This document shows positions 36,019-43,946 of a DNA stretch of 64,000 nucleotides, piece by piece; the stretch's first letter is position 1, and every line of letters starts with the position of its first letter. The notes beneath the pieces were generated by a model. That model did no database searches, had not been told where the DNA came from, and worked only from the letters and a program-made list of their open reading frames with translations. The position numbers and the translations under genes are program-made. The stretch covers positions 1 through 64,000 of the forward strand of contig NZ_AGBF01000002.1 in NCBI RefSeq assembly GCF_000225525.1, written 5' to 3'. The DNA comes from Streptomyces zinciresistens K42. Its GTDB lineage: Bacteria; Actinomycetota; Actinomycetes; Streptomycetales; Streptomycetaceae.

Positions 36019-36636
36019 GTGGACCGACCGGACACGGTCGCCTGGCAGGACGGCACCTGGCTCAACGAACCCCCGCGCACACGCGTCGACGGCGACGGCC
36101 TGCTCGTCACCGCCCGCGGCCACAGCGACTTCTGGCGTACGACCGCCTACGGCTTCGTGCGCGACGACGGCCACGCCCTGCTGCGCGCCTTCCCACCGGA
36201 CAGCGCCACCGAGGTCACCTTCGTCGTGGACTTCGAGGCGCTCTACGACCAGGCCGGCCTGATGATCCGCGTCGACGCCGAGACCTGGATCAAGGCCGGC
36301 GTCGAGATGTCCGACGGGCTGCCCCAGCTGGGCGCGGTCGTCACCCGCGGGGTCTCGGACTGGTCGGTGGCACCGGTGCCCGAGTGGCAGGGGCGCGCCG
36401 TCACCGTGCGGGCCAGCCGCACCGGGGACGCGGTGACGATCCGCGCCCGCTGCGAGGACGGGCCCTGGCGGCTGGTCCGGCTGGCGCCCCTCGCCCCGGA
36501 CGCGACCGCGACCGCCGGCCCCTTCTGCTGCTCCCCCGAACGCGACGGCCTGCAAGTCCGCTTCACCCACGTCACCCAGGGCCCGGCGGACACGGCCCTG
36601 CACGAGGGGGAGGACGGGGAGGACCGGGGGGACTGA
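36019..36636 (+). CDS. DUF1349 domain protein
   Basis: A 205-aa cytoplasmic protein of the DUF1349 family, a concanavalin-like beta sandwich. Recognisable parts are GLLVTARGHSDFWRTTAYGF near the start, VDFEALYDQAGLMIRVD, and WIKAGVEMSDGLPQLGAVVT, then DWSVAPVPEW. Yeast and bacterial relatives are of unknown or weakly defined function. GTG 36019 has GAGGGAGGGG just upstream; the frame is open to 35947. A strong hairpin follows, marking the end of this conserved block before the accessory region. Confidence 0.84.
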   Translation: MDRPDTVAWQDGTWLNEPPRTRVDGDGLLVTARGHSDFWRTTAYGFVRDDGHALLRAFPPDSATEVTFVVDFEALYDQAGLMIRVDAETWIKAGVEMSDGLPQLGAVVTRGVSDWSVAPVPEWQGRAVTVRASRTGDAVTIRARCEDGPWRLVRLAPLAPDATATAGPFCCSPERDGLQVRFTHVTQGPADTALHEGEDGEDRGD

Positions 36637-36670
36637 GGGGGGCGAAGGGCGGGCTGCCGGGCGTCCACAC

Positions 36671-36704
36671 CGGTGGGGCGGTACGTGCACATCCCGCCCC
36701 ACCG
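36671..36704. terminator. Terminator after the DUF1349 gene
   Basis: Perfect 11-bp inverted repeat (arms 36671-36681 and 36694-36704) with a 12-base loop, between the DUF1349 gene and the convergent broken membrane-protein gene. Confidence 0.7.
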
Positions 36705-36794
36705 GATGCCGGGCCCCGGACCAGCCGCCGGCCAGCCCCGCCAGGACACCGAACCCGAGTGGAATGACGGAGGCGATGCGTGCGTGCTCGGGCT

Positions 36795-37090
36795 TCACCC
36801 TGCCCCCCGACGCAGGCGGGTCGTGAGTGCTGCCGTGACGATTCCGAAGGTCACCGCGTACAGCAGAGCGTCCGTCGTCGGCGCGCCGCTCCACCCGCGA
36901 GCGATCAGCGCCGTGACAGCCGTCGTGCCACCGAACAACGCGGCGCCGGTCAGCGCGTCACCTCCGGTGAAAGCAGAGGCCGCGTGCTCCCGTGGCGCTG
37001 CCGGCGCCAGATCTGGAAGACCAGCACGGCGGCCAGGGCGACTTCGGCCGCCACGGCCGGCACGGACGATGCCTTGTATGCGATGTCCAC
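36795..37090 (-). pseudogene. Frameshifted small membrane protein
   Basis: Two overlapping reading frames read as one protein. The first (GTG 37090 to stop at 36950) gives MDIAYKASSVPAVAAEVALA, a helix, then IWRRQRHGSTRP. The second, in another frame, gives DALTGAALFGGTTAVTALIA and LLYAVTFGIVTAALTTRLRR, two more helices, ending at 36795. The total is one base short of a whole number of codons, so a one-base loss near 36955-36970 (around CCGGAGGTGACGCGC) would explain it. A programmed -1 shift, or a coupled second gene with a CTG start 7 bases after GGAGG, is less likely. Function unknown. Confidence 0.55.
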
Positions 37091-37248
37091 GGGTCGGTGT
37101 CCCTCGCGCACAGTGCCTTGCCGTATCGGATCGAGGTCTGTCCGGAGGGTCCGGCGGGCGCTCTGAGGTCGCATCCGGCTTCAAGCGGGCGCAGAGGAGC
37201 AGGCAGGAGCGGCCGAGTAGCTCTGCTCGAAGCCGTACTGAGTGCCTG

Positions 37249-37485
37249 TCAGCGTGCGGCACCTTTCGGCCACAGCACCCGGACGGGCACGCCGTTCCGC
37301 TCGGCGTACGCCACCACGTCTGCCGTGCCGCCGTGTCCCCACGCCGGTTTCCCGTCCCATACGGCGACCAACTCGTCGGTGATCCCCACGAGGATCTCAG
37401 AACCGGTCATGTGTGCTGCGGAGTCGGAGGCGGTCATGCCGGTTTCATGCACGTCGCTCGCGCGGGACATCAGCGCGTCGTACGT
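37249..37485 (-). pseudogene. C-terminal fragment of a SLOG-like/nucleotide-binding protein
   Basis: Only the last ~79 residues look coding: STYDALMSRASDVHETGM, then SEILVGITDELVAVWDG and GGTADVVAYAERNGVPVRVL. In the family I recall, this is preceded by about 90 residues with a Rossmann-like GxxGS start; upstream here the frame turns into Pro/Ser/Arg shadow sequence. It therefore looks like a truncated relic at the edge of the accessory region. Sequence between this fragment and 37682 holds no recognisable gene. Confidence 0.55.
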
Positions 37486-37681
37486 GGAGTGATGCCACTC
37501 CGGACTGGCTCTCGGCGAGATCCGCGCGGAGATGCAGCGTGCCGGGATCACGTGGCGGCAGCAACTCAGCGGCTGGTACGGCGACGGACGACTGGCAACC
37601 GAGGCCCACGCACCGGCGATCGACAACGCCTTCACGGAAACGGAACCGGCAGTCGACGCGGGAAGCGGAAGACGGCGGCGG

Positions 37682-37794
37682 CCCGCCCGCAACCCAGGGC
37701 ACATCAGCACCCCCAGTAAAACCACTGTGCCCTCAATGCGTCACGGCCGCCTGACGGCCCCTCCCCGGCACGCAAAAGGGCGAGGCCCGAAGAC
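37682..37794. repeat. 113-bp direct repeat, copy 1
   Basis: Matches 40545-40656 in the same orientation with about ten substitutions and one single-base gap (roughly 90% identity by hand alignment). It begins CCCGCCCGCAACCCAGGG and ends two bases short of the ATPase stop codon. The two copies bracket the ATPase/XRE/flavoprotein cassette. Read on the minus strand, copy 2 is open (LRTRWFCWGADVPWVAGG) while copy 1 is frameshifted by an extra G, which suggests both derive from a coding sequence. Confidence 0.85.
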
Positions 37795-37796
37795 TG

Positions 37797-38240
37797 TCAA
37801 CGGCCAACTCCTCTTCTCTGCAGGGGCAGGTGTGATGCGGTGGGTAGTGGGGTGCTGACCTGGAACTCGGCCCAGCAGCGTTTGCCGGGCGGAAGCGGAT
37901 CGAAGCCGTGGCGGTCCGCGAGTGCCGCGACGAGGAACAGCCCCCGTCCGCCTTCCGCGTCCACATCCGACAAGCCGACCTGTGGGACTGCGGGGTTGGC
38001 GTCGTTCACCTCGATCCGCAGTCCCTTGTCGCTCAGGCAGGCGCCGGCCGTGATCGGGCCGCCGTTCGCGTGCCGGACCGCGTTCGCGATGAGCTCTGCG
38101 GCCACGAGCTCTGCCGCGTCCAGGAGTTCGGGGCCGAGGAAGGTGCCGAAAGCCCGTATCCCGTCCGCGAGCTGCCGGCGCGCGGACGCTGCGGCAGCTG
38201 GCGTGCCGGAGACGGGAATCCGGATGTGATGCGCTTCCAC
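37797..38240 (-). CDS. SpoIIAB/RsbW-like ATP-binding protein
   Basis: A 147-aa GHKL ATPase of the anti-sigma-factor type. The N box is AAELVAAELIANAVRHA, the G1 box is EVNDANP and the G2 region is GGRGLFLVAALADRHG. Such proteins are very common in Streptomyces, often next to XRE regulators; they may bind sigma or anti-anti-sigma factors. GTG 38240 is chosen because GGAGG lies 6 bases before it; the frame stays open to 38324. It is divergent from the XRE gene and shares its promoter region. Its stop lies just after direct-repeat copy 1. Confidence 0.85.
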   Translation of the reverse strand: MEAHHIRIPVSGTPAAAASARRQLADGIRAFGTFLGPELLDAAELVAAELIANAVRHANGGPITAGACLSDKGLRIEVNDANPAVPQVGLSDVDAEGGRGLFLVAALADRHGFDPLPPGKRCWAEFQVSTPLPTASHLPLQRRGVGR

Positions 38241-38316
38241 GAGCGGCCTCCTGGTCGGTTCGACCACTCCACGCAACCGCTCCGGAGGTAGGCGGAACCA
38301 GTCGGTGTGCCGGGGA

Positions 38317-38345
38317 TGCATCACTTATGCAGGAGCTGCATCACT
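38317..38345. promoter_or_regulatory. Putative operator in the divergent ATPase/XRE promoter
   Basis: TGCATCACT occurs twice, at 38317-38325 and 38337-38345, exactly 20 bases apart (two helical turns). Between and across them runs a palindrome, ATGCAG-GAG-CTGCAT (38327-38341). This lies in the 166-base gap between the two divergent genes and is a natural site for autoregulation by the XRE protein. The site is seen; its use is inferred. Confidence 0.6.
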
Positions 38346-38406
38346 GCCAAATGCCGCTCGGTTACTCTCGGTTGAGCAGGCAGGATCGGCGACGGCAGAA
38401 GGGGCC

Positions 38407-39687
38407 GTGGCACAGATGGCCGAGGCACAGAGTGAAGCGAGACGGATAGGCGGAGTGATCCGTCAGGCACGCGTGTTACAGCGGCGCTCGCAGAGGGACG
38501 TTGCCGCCGCGCTTGGATATCACCAGTCGAAGGTGAGCCGCCTGGAGAGCGGCAGAGGTACCGAGGACGTGCGAGTGCTGCGCGAGATCGCGCAGGTGCT
38601 GGAGATTCCGCCGCAACGTCTCGGCCTCGCCGCTGTTTCTGATGCCAGCCCCGCCGAGCCCGGAACAGAGGACATGCACCGCCGTACCTTCCTTGCCGCG
38701 AGTGTCGCCGCGCTCGCGGCTCCGCCGTCGTCGAGCGCGGCACATCACGACCTGATCCAAGTCCTGTTGCCAGGCACGAGCCCCGCGGCGACCGGTCAAG
38801 CCCTGGGCCTCGACGAGCTGCGGGACCGGGCACGGGCCGTACGCCGGATGTTCTGCACGTGTGACTACGCGGAACTGGAGCAGACCCTGCCGGGTCTGAT
38901 CGCCGACCTGCGTCAGGCCGCCGGAGGCTCATCCGGCTCGGCGGAGGTGTCCGGGCTGCTTGCGACCGCCTACCAGACGTCGGTAAGCCTGTTGCTGAAG
39001 CGGGCCGATCAGGGCAACGCCTGGCTCGCGGCCGGTCGGGCCATGGCCGAGGCGGAACGGTCCGGAGACCCTGTCGTCCTCGCCGCCAGTGTTCGCGTCC
39101 ACGCTCACGTCCTCGTGCGGGAGAAGCACACGGCCCAGGCCGTGAACATGGTCCGCCACACTGCCGACCAGCTCACCGGCTCCTACGACCAGCGCCCGCC
39201 CCGGTACCTGGCAGCGGTCGGTCTGCTGTTGCTCCGCGGGGCGACCGCCGCCAGCAGAAACGGTGACCGCGACACCACCCGGGACTTCCTCACCGAAGCC
39301 AAGGAAGTCGCTCGCTACGTCTCCTTCGACCGGCCCGACGCATGGGCGAACTTCAGTCCCGCCAACGTCGCACTCCACGAGATCAGCGCAGCCGTCTCCT
39401 TCGGTGACGCCGGCATCGCCCTGGAAACCGCACGGCCGCTCATGCGGCGGCACATTCCTGTCCCCGAGCGCCGGGCCGCGCTGTGGGTGGAGACCGCCCG
39501 CGCCTACAGTCAGCAGGGCAGGCTCGCCGAGGGCTACCAGGCCCTGCGTATCGCCGAGAGCGGCGCGGCACAGGACATCCGCCGCCCGGCCGTACGCGAA
39601 CTGGTCGCCGACATGGCAGCCCGCGACCGTCGCCGGGCACTGCCCGAGCTGCATCACTTCAGCCGCCAACTGGGAGTGCCCGCGTGA
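38407..39687 (+). CDS. XRE-family regulator with TPR-like C-terminal region
   Basis: A 426-aa regulator. The helix-turn-helix is at about residues 15-70 (IRQARVLQRRSQRDVAAALG, then QSKVSRLESGRGTEDVRVL). After a linker MHRRTFLAASVAALAAPP, about 290 residues of helical repeats follow, resembling the TPR domains of actinobacterial XRE regulators that sense a ligand or partner protein. GTG 38407 has AGAAGGGG just upstream; ATG 38416 is an alternative. The stop overlaps the start of the flavoprotein gene (GTGA), and an ATPase gene is divergent. Confidence 0.86.
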   Translation: MAQMAEAQSEARRIGGVIRQARVLQRRSQRDVAAALGYHQSKVSRLESGRGTEDVRVLREIAQVLEIPPQRLGLAAVSDASPAEPGTEDMHRRTFLAASVAALAAPPSSSAAHHDLIQVLLPGTSPAATGQALGLDELRDRARAVRRMFCTCDYAELEQTLPGLIADLRQAAGGSSGSAEVSGLLATAYQTSVSLLLKRADQGNAWLAAGRAMAEAERSGDPVVLAASVRVHAHVLVREKHTAQAVNMVRHTADQLTGSYDQRPPRYLAAVGLLLLRGATAASRNGDRDTTRDFLTEAKEVARYVSFDRPDAWANFSPANVALHEISAAVSFGDAGIALETARPLMRRHIPVPERRAALWVETARAYSQQGRLAEGYQALRIAESGAAQDIRRPAVRELVADMAARDRRRALPELHHFSRQLGVPA

Positions 39688-40229
39688 GCGATCAGCCCGA
39701 GAAGCCGTTCCTACAGATCGTGGTCTGCGCGGCCGGGGTCGCCGACGACGTCGGCAAACTGATCACCGCAGCACAGGAACGGCACTGGGACGTCGGTGTC
39801 ATCGCCACCCCCCAAGGACTCGGCTTCCTCGACGCGGAGGCGGTTGAGGCGCAGACCGGCCGCCCCATCCGCTCGGCATGGCGGTCACCAGGTGAACCGC
39901 GCCCGACTCGACCCGCGGATGCGATCGCGGTCGCCCCGGCCAGCTTCAACACCGTCAACAAGTGGGCCGCCGGGATCTCCGACAATCTCGCCCTGGGCGT
40001 CCTGTGCGAAGCACCCGCCATGGACATCCCGGTCGCCGTCCTGCCGTACGTGAACTCGGCCCAGGCCGCCCACCCCGCGTACCGCCAGAGTCTGGAACGG
40101 CTGCGCGAGATGGGCGTCCTGATCGGCTCGTACGAACCGCACCGGCCAAAGGCCGGCGGCGGGGCCGACCGCTACCGCTGGGAGGAAGCCCTGGAACTCC
40201 TCGCGCCCAAGCTGTCCGCACCGGCCTGA
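39684..40229 (+). CDS. HFCD-type flavoprotein
   Basis: A 181-aa flavoprotein of the phosphopantothenoylcysteine-decarboxylase/EpiD superfamily. It has the N-terminal strand IVVCAAGVADDVGKLI and the FMN-binding loop ADAIAVAPASFNTVNKWAAG, then ISDNLALGVL. It may decarboxylate a cysteine-like group or bind flavin as a sensor. The start GTG overlaps the XRE stop, so it is co-translated with the regulator. Pairs of XRE regulators and flavoproteins recur in Streptomyces, function unknown. About 310 bases downstream lies direct-repeat copy 2. Confidence 0.84.
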   Translation: MSDQPEKPFLQIVVCAAGVADDVGKLITAAQERHWDVGVIATPQGLGFLDAEAVEAQTGRPIRSAWRSPGEPRPTRPADAIAVAPASFNTVNKWAAGISDNLALGVLCEAPAMDIPVAVLPYVNSAQAAHPAYRQSLERLREMGVLIGSYEPHRPKAGGGADRYRWEEALELLAPKLSAPA

Positions 40230-40263
40230 TCAGCGCCGCCGCGTCGGTGACCCCTGCGGTGGC

Positions 40264-40545
40264 CGAGTAGTGGCTGCCGCGGGGTGGACCGGCACGCTGG
40301 GCCGTCGCACGGCACGGTGAGCCCTGGCTGCCTGGGCCCATGGACCGGGAACGTGGCGCTCGCCGAGGCGGCGGATACACCAGGTCGGCGCGCGGGCGGG
40401 ACTGCGGGCGTCGTCCGGGGCACGTGGGTGCAGCGCTTGGCCGAGGACGGTGGCTGCGTTGTGTCCTGCTGCCTCTGCCTCTGCCTCTGCCTCGGCGAGC
40501 ACGGTGGCGAGTGCGTTCCAAGCGGCGTCAGGGCCCGCCGGCGAC
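40264..40545 (-). pseudogene. Degenerate fragment resembling a plasmid mobilisation protein C-terminus
   Basis: The minus-strand frame reads PDAAWNALATVLAEAE, then AAGHNAATVLGQALH and DDARSPARAPTWCIRRLGER. This resembles the C-terminal helices of actinobacterial relaxase or mobilisation proteins (an AW..L...L..AE..GHD...LL pattern followed by A..L.WR). The frame extends into direct-repeat copy 2 and has no plausible start. A GAG-GCA hexanucleotide is repeated several times in it (near 40470-40495). Similarity is from memory, so confidence is low, but the sequence has coding-type GC bias. Confidence 0.35.
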
Positions 40546-40656
40546 CCGCCCGCAACCCAGGGCACATCAGCACCCCAGCAAAACCAACGTGTCCTCAACG
40601 CGCCCCGGCCGCCTGACGGCCCCTCCCCGGCGCGCAGAAGGGCGAGGTCCGAAGAC
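40545..40656. repeat. 113-bp direct repeat, copy 2
   Basis: Second copy of the repeat at 37682-37794, same orientation, about 90% identical. It lies 28 bases before the stop of the conserved minus-strand gene at 40684, much as copy 1 lies just beyond the ATPase stop. The distance between copies is 2863 bases. Confidence 0.85.
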
Positions 40657-40683
40657 CCCGCCCGAATCCCGTGAAACCCCAGG

Positions 40684-41232
40684 TCAGGGCCACACCAGGC
40701 AGTACGGCTGATGCCCCGCCTCATGCAGCCGGTGGCTGAAGTCCTGCCACTCGTGCAGCAGTTGGTAGACGTTGAACGCGTCCCGGGGGCCGCCGCGGTC
40801 GGGGACCGTGGACCAGATGAAGGCCGCCGCGCCCACGGCTTCCTCTCCTATGCCCCGCAGCGGGTCGACCACCGTCATCGGGAGCTTGACCACCGCGTAG
40901 TCGGGGTGCAGCACGACGAGTTCCAGGGGCGGGACCTTGTGCAGGGGGACGCCTTCGATGCCCGTCAGGACCATCGCGGCCATGGTCTCCGGCTTGATCT
41001 TGGTGAACATGCCGTTCATGCCGAGTTCGTCGCCGCCGAGTTCCTCGGGGCGCATCGAGATCGGGACGCGGGCCGCGGTGGCGCCGTCCGGTGCGCCGAA
41101 GTACTTGTACGTCACCCCCACCCGACCACCATTCCTGCTCTCCGCCCGCAGGCGGTCGACCTGGCTGTCGATCCGCCGGTCGAACGGCTCGTGCTCGCTC
41201 GGAACACCCGGTGCACCCGTTGCATCTGGCAT
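40684..41232 (-). CDS. Conserved Streptomyces protein of unknown function
   Basis: A 182-aa cytoplasmic protein. Residues from about 40 are strongly structured: VGVTYKYFGAPDGATAARVP, MRPEELGGDELGMNGMFTKI, PPLELVVLHPDYAVVKLP and FNVYQLLHEWQDFSHRLHEA. I recognise it as conserved next to hemL in Streptomyces, without a known domain or function. ATG 41232 is a modest start choice; the frame is open to 41358 and the conserved part could begin even later. It is divergent from hemL, separated by a 570-base region with a small possible gene and repeats. Confidence 0.7.
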   Translation of the reverse strand: MPDATGAPGVPSEHEPFDRRIDSQVDRLRAESRNGGRVGVTYKYFGAPDGATAARVPISMRPEELGGDELGMNGMFTKIKPETMAAMVLTGIEGVPLHKVPPLELVVLHPDYAVVKLPMTVVDPLRGIGEEAVGAAAFIWSTVPDRGGPRDAFNVYQLLHEWQDFSHRLHEAGHQPYCLVWP

Positions 41233-41414
41233 ACCTGGTACAACGTGTTCCTGGCGTGCTTCGTTCGAATCTTCCGCCTCGCGCCGGTGCTTTCCCCGCC
41301 GGGCACGTCGAGGACCCAGGTCATCAGTCCCCTCGCCCAGTCCGCCACCGCGATGCATATCTCCACCCGACTGCTTTTCTGGGACGCGTGGCGCCCGCCG
41401 CGCAACCCGATCAT
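41112..41414 (-). CDS. Possible small protein overlapping the conserved gene
   Basis: A 100-codon frame starting ATG 41414 with GGAGG about 10 bases upstream. The first 60 residues (MIGLRGGRHASQKSSRVEIC, then ADWARGLMTWVLDVPGG) have high third-position GC. The last 40 are a shadow of the gene ending at 40684, which it overlaps by about 120 bases in another frame. It may be a real small gene, or only its first part may be coding. Nothing is recognised. Confidence 0.3.
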   Translation of the reverse strand: MIGLRGGRHASQKSSRVEICIAVADWARGLMTWVLDVPGGESTGARRKIRTKHARNTLYQVCQMQRVHRVFRASTSRSTGGSTARSTACGRRAGMVVGWG

Positions 41415-41600
41415 CGTGTCAGTGACCTCCCCCACGGCCGCCCGCCGAAACGTGCGGTGAAACACCTGTCCGCAGGTTCACCCCGGTCCTCGGCCAACAC
41501 GCCCCGCATGAGCCGTGTGTATCACGACCAGTCTCGCAGATCGCGCGGCGGTGACGGCGGGACGGCGGCGGGGCGAGGGGGCCGGACGACGGCGGGGTGA

Positions 41601-41666
41601 GGAGCCGGACGGGAGCCGGAAGGGAGCCGGACGGGAGCCGGAAGAGAGCCGGAAGAGAGCCGGAAG
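41601..41666. repeat. Six tandem 11-bp units upstream of hemL
   Basis: Exactly six consecutive copies of (G/A)GAGCCGGA(A/C)G between 41601 and 41666. The whole stretch 41415-41799 has no gene apart from this. It also holds a short inverted repeat (ACCTG and CAGGT arms, 41464-41477) and GGTCGGAGAAGGTC-type repeats just before the hemL start. Confidence 0.9.
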
Positions 41667-41799
41667 AGACGGGGCGGGGCCGGCTGGTCCGTGGGGGCCG
41701 CTGCCGTCGCGGCCCGCTGGCCTACCCTGAGGAAGTCACTGGCAACCGGAGTCCGAGATCGTCGGAGAAGGTCAGAGAAGGTCGGAGTAGTCGCAGGTC

Positions 41800-43134
41800 A
41801 TGAGCGAAGCGCCCGCTACAGGAACGCCCTATCCATACGATGCGCCTGCCTCGCAGGCCCTGTTCGACCGTGCGGCCGCCGTGACGCCCGGTGGTGTGAA
41901 CTCGCCCGTGCGCGCCTTCCGCGCGGTGGGCGGTACGCCCCGGTTCATGGTGTCCGGCAGCGGCCCGTACCTGACCGACGCCGACGGACGCGAGTACGTC
42001 GACCTGGTCTGCTCCTGGGGTCCGATGATCCTCGGGCACTCCCACCCGGCCGTGCTCGCCGCCGTCCGGGAGGCCGTCTCGCGCGGCACCTCCTTCGGCA
42101 CCCCCGGCGAGGGCGAGGTCGCGCTCGCCGAGGAGATGGTCGGCCGGATCGGGCCGCTGGAGCAGGTGCGGCTGGTCTCCAGCGGCACCGAGGCCACCAT
42201 GTCCGCCATCCGGCTCGCCCGCGGCTTCACCCGGCGGACGAAGGTGATCAAGTTCGCCGGCTGCTACCACGGGCACGTCGACTCGCTGCTCGCGGCGGCC
42301 GGGTCCGGCGTGGCCACCTTCGCCCTGCCGGACACTCCCGGCGTCACGGGCGCGCAGGCCGGCGACACCATCGTGCTGCCGTACAACGACCTGGAGGCCG
42401 TCCAGGAGGCGTTCCACCGCCACCCCGGCGAGATCGCCTGCGTCATCACCGAGGCCGCGCCCGGCAACATGGGCGTCGTCCCGCCGCTGCCCGGCTTCAA
42501 CCAGGGGCTGAAGGACGCCTGCCGCAAGAACGGCGCCCTCTACCTCTCCGACGAGGTCATGACCGGCTTCCGGACCTCCCGCGCCGGCTGGTACGGCGTC
42601 GACGGCGTCGTACCGGACCTGATGACCTTCGGCAAGGTGATGGGCGGCGGCTTCCCGGCCGCGGCGTTCGGCGGCCGCGCCGACGTGATGGCCCACCTCG
42701 CCCCGGCCGGACCCGTCTACCAGGCCGGCACCCTCTCCGGGAACCCGGTCGCCACCGCCGCCGGCCTCGCCCAGCTGCGGCTCCTCGACGAGGACGCCTA
42801 CCGCACGCTGGACGCGGTGTCGCAGAGCGTCCAGAACCTCGTCACCGAGGCCCTCGCCAAGGAGGGCGTCGCGCACCGGCTGCAGAGCGCCTCCACCATG
42901 TTCTCGGTGTTCTTCACCGACCGCGAGGTGCGCACCTACGAGGACGCGAGGCGGCAGGAGTCGTTCCGCTTCACCGCGTTCTTCCACTCGATGCTGGCGC
43001 AGGGCGTGTACCTGCCGCCCTCGTCCTTCGAGTCCTGGTTCGTGTCGACGGCCCACGACGAGCGGGCCCTTCAGCGGATCGCCGACGCCCTCCCGGCGGC
43101 GGCCCGTGCGGCGGCGGAGGCGACGGCGGCATGA
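41800..43134 (+). CDS. hemL: Glutamate-1-semialdehyde 2,1-aminomutase
   Basis: PLP enzyme making 5-aminolevulinate from glutamate-1-semialdehyde, the step after HemA. The 444-aa product has [26 protein letters not shown] (phosphate-binding), YHGHVDSLL, and the Schiff-base lysine at about residue 279 in [12 protein letters not shown]. Its stop overlaps the next gene's start (ATGA). It is far from rex-hemACD/hemB on the sequence (28 kb) but in the same window. ATG 41800 is the only sensible start; the ribosome site is weak. Confidence 0.97.
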   Translation: MSEAPATGTPYPYDAPASQALFDRAAAVTPGGVNSPVRAFRAVGGTPRFMVSGSGPYLTDADGREYVDLVCSWGPMILGHSHPAVLAAVREAVSRGTSFGTPGEGEVALAEEMVGRIGPLEQVRLVSSGTEATMSAIRLARGFTRRTKVIKFAGCYHGHVDSLLAAAGSGVATFALPDTPGVTGAQAGDTIVLPYNDLEAVQEAFHRHPGEIACVITEAAPGNMGVVPPLPGFNQGLKDACRKNGALYLSDEVMTGFRTSRAGWYGVDGVVPDLMTFGKVMGGGFPAAAFGGRADVMAHLAPAGPVYQAGTLSGNPVATAAGLAQLRLLDEDAYRTLDAVSQSVQNLVTEALAKEGVAHRLQSASTMFSVFFTDREVRTYEDARRQESFRFTAFFHSMLAQGVYLPPSSFESWFVSTAHDERALQRIADALPAAARAAAEATAA

Positions 43135-43835
43135 GCGGGACCCCCCTGAACGAGAGCGGCGCCGACGACGTCACCGTCGTCCACCTCATGCGGCACGGCG
43201 AGGTGGAGAACCCGGACGGCGTCCTCTACGGCCGGCTCGCCGGCTACCACCTGTCCGAGCGGGGACGGCAGATGGCCGAACGGGTCGCCGAGCACCTGTC
43301 CTCCCGGGACATCACCCATGTCGTGGCCTCCCCGCTGGAGCGCGCGCAGGAGACCGCGACGCCGATCGCCAAGGCGCACGGCCTCGACCTCGCCACCGAC
43401 GCGCGGCTGATCGAGGCGGGCAACGTCTTCCAGGGCAAGACCTTCGGTGTGGGCGACGGCGCGCTGAAGAAGCCCGCGAACTGGAAGCACCTGGTCAACC
43501 CGTTCCGGCCGTCCTGGGGCGAGCCGTACGCCGAGCAGGTCATCCGTATGACGGGCGCGCTGGACGCGGCCAGGGACGCCGCGCGCGGGCACGAGGCCGT
43601 CCTGGTGAGCCATCAGCTGCCGGTCTGGATCGTGCGCAGCCATGTCGAGAAGCGCAGGCTGTGGCACGACCCGCGCAAGCGGCAGTGCACGCTCGCCTCG
43701 CTGACGACGTTCACGTACCAGGGCGACCGGATCGTGTCGGTGGGCTACTCCGAGCCCGCGATCGACCTCGTGCCGGAGCATCTGCGCGCGGGGGCCAAGC
43801 CGGTGCGGGGCAAGAGCAAGGCGTTCGGCGCTTAG
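43131..43835 (+). CDS. Histidine phosphatase family protein
   Basis: A 234-aa phosphoglycerate-mutase-like phosphatase. The catalytic motif is [11 protein letters not shown], with the second histidine in [11 protein letters not shown] and an arginine and glutamate in [10 protein letters not shown]. The substrate is unknown; the family includes phosphatases of many small molecules. The start ATG overlaps the hemL stop, a conserved pairing in Streptomyces, so it is translated with hemL. The C-terminal ~20 residues are basic. Confidence 0.9.
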   Translation: MSGTPLNESGADDVTVVHLMRHGEVENPDGVLYGRLAGYHLSERGRQMAERVAEHLSSRDITHVVASPLERAQETATPIAKAHGLDLATDARLIEAGNVFQGKTFGVGDGALKKPANWKHLVNPFRPSWGEPYAEQVIRMTGALDAARDAARGHEAVLVSHQLPVWIVRSHVEKRRLWHDPRKRQCTLASLTTFTYQGDRIVSVGYSEPAIDLVPEHLRAGAKPVRGKSKAFGA

Positions 43836-43946
43836 CGCTCTTTTGTGACATTTATTGCGCATCATCAGCTGATTCACAGGAACCTCCCCGTTCGTCGTGC
43901 CCTCTGACTGGGTGACCACCTCAGCAGCACGACGGACGGGGCAGCA

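Noticed and set aside
43836..43946. Second Rex operator before the deacetylase/resA genes (TTGTGACA ... TTCACA)
   Set aside because: The half sites are more than 20 bases apart and do not form the compact palindrome Rex needs.
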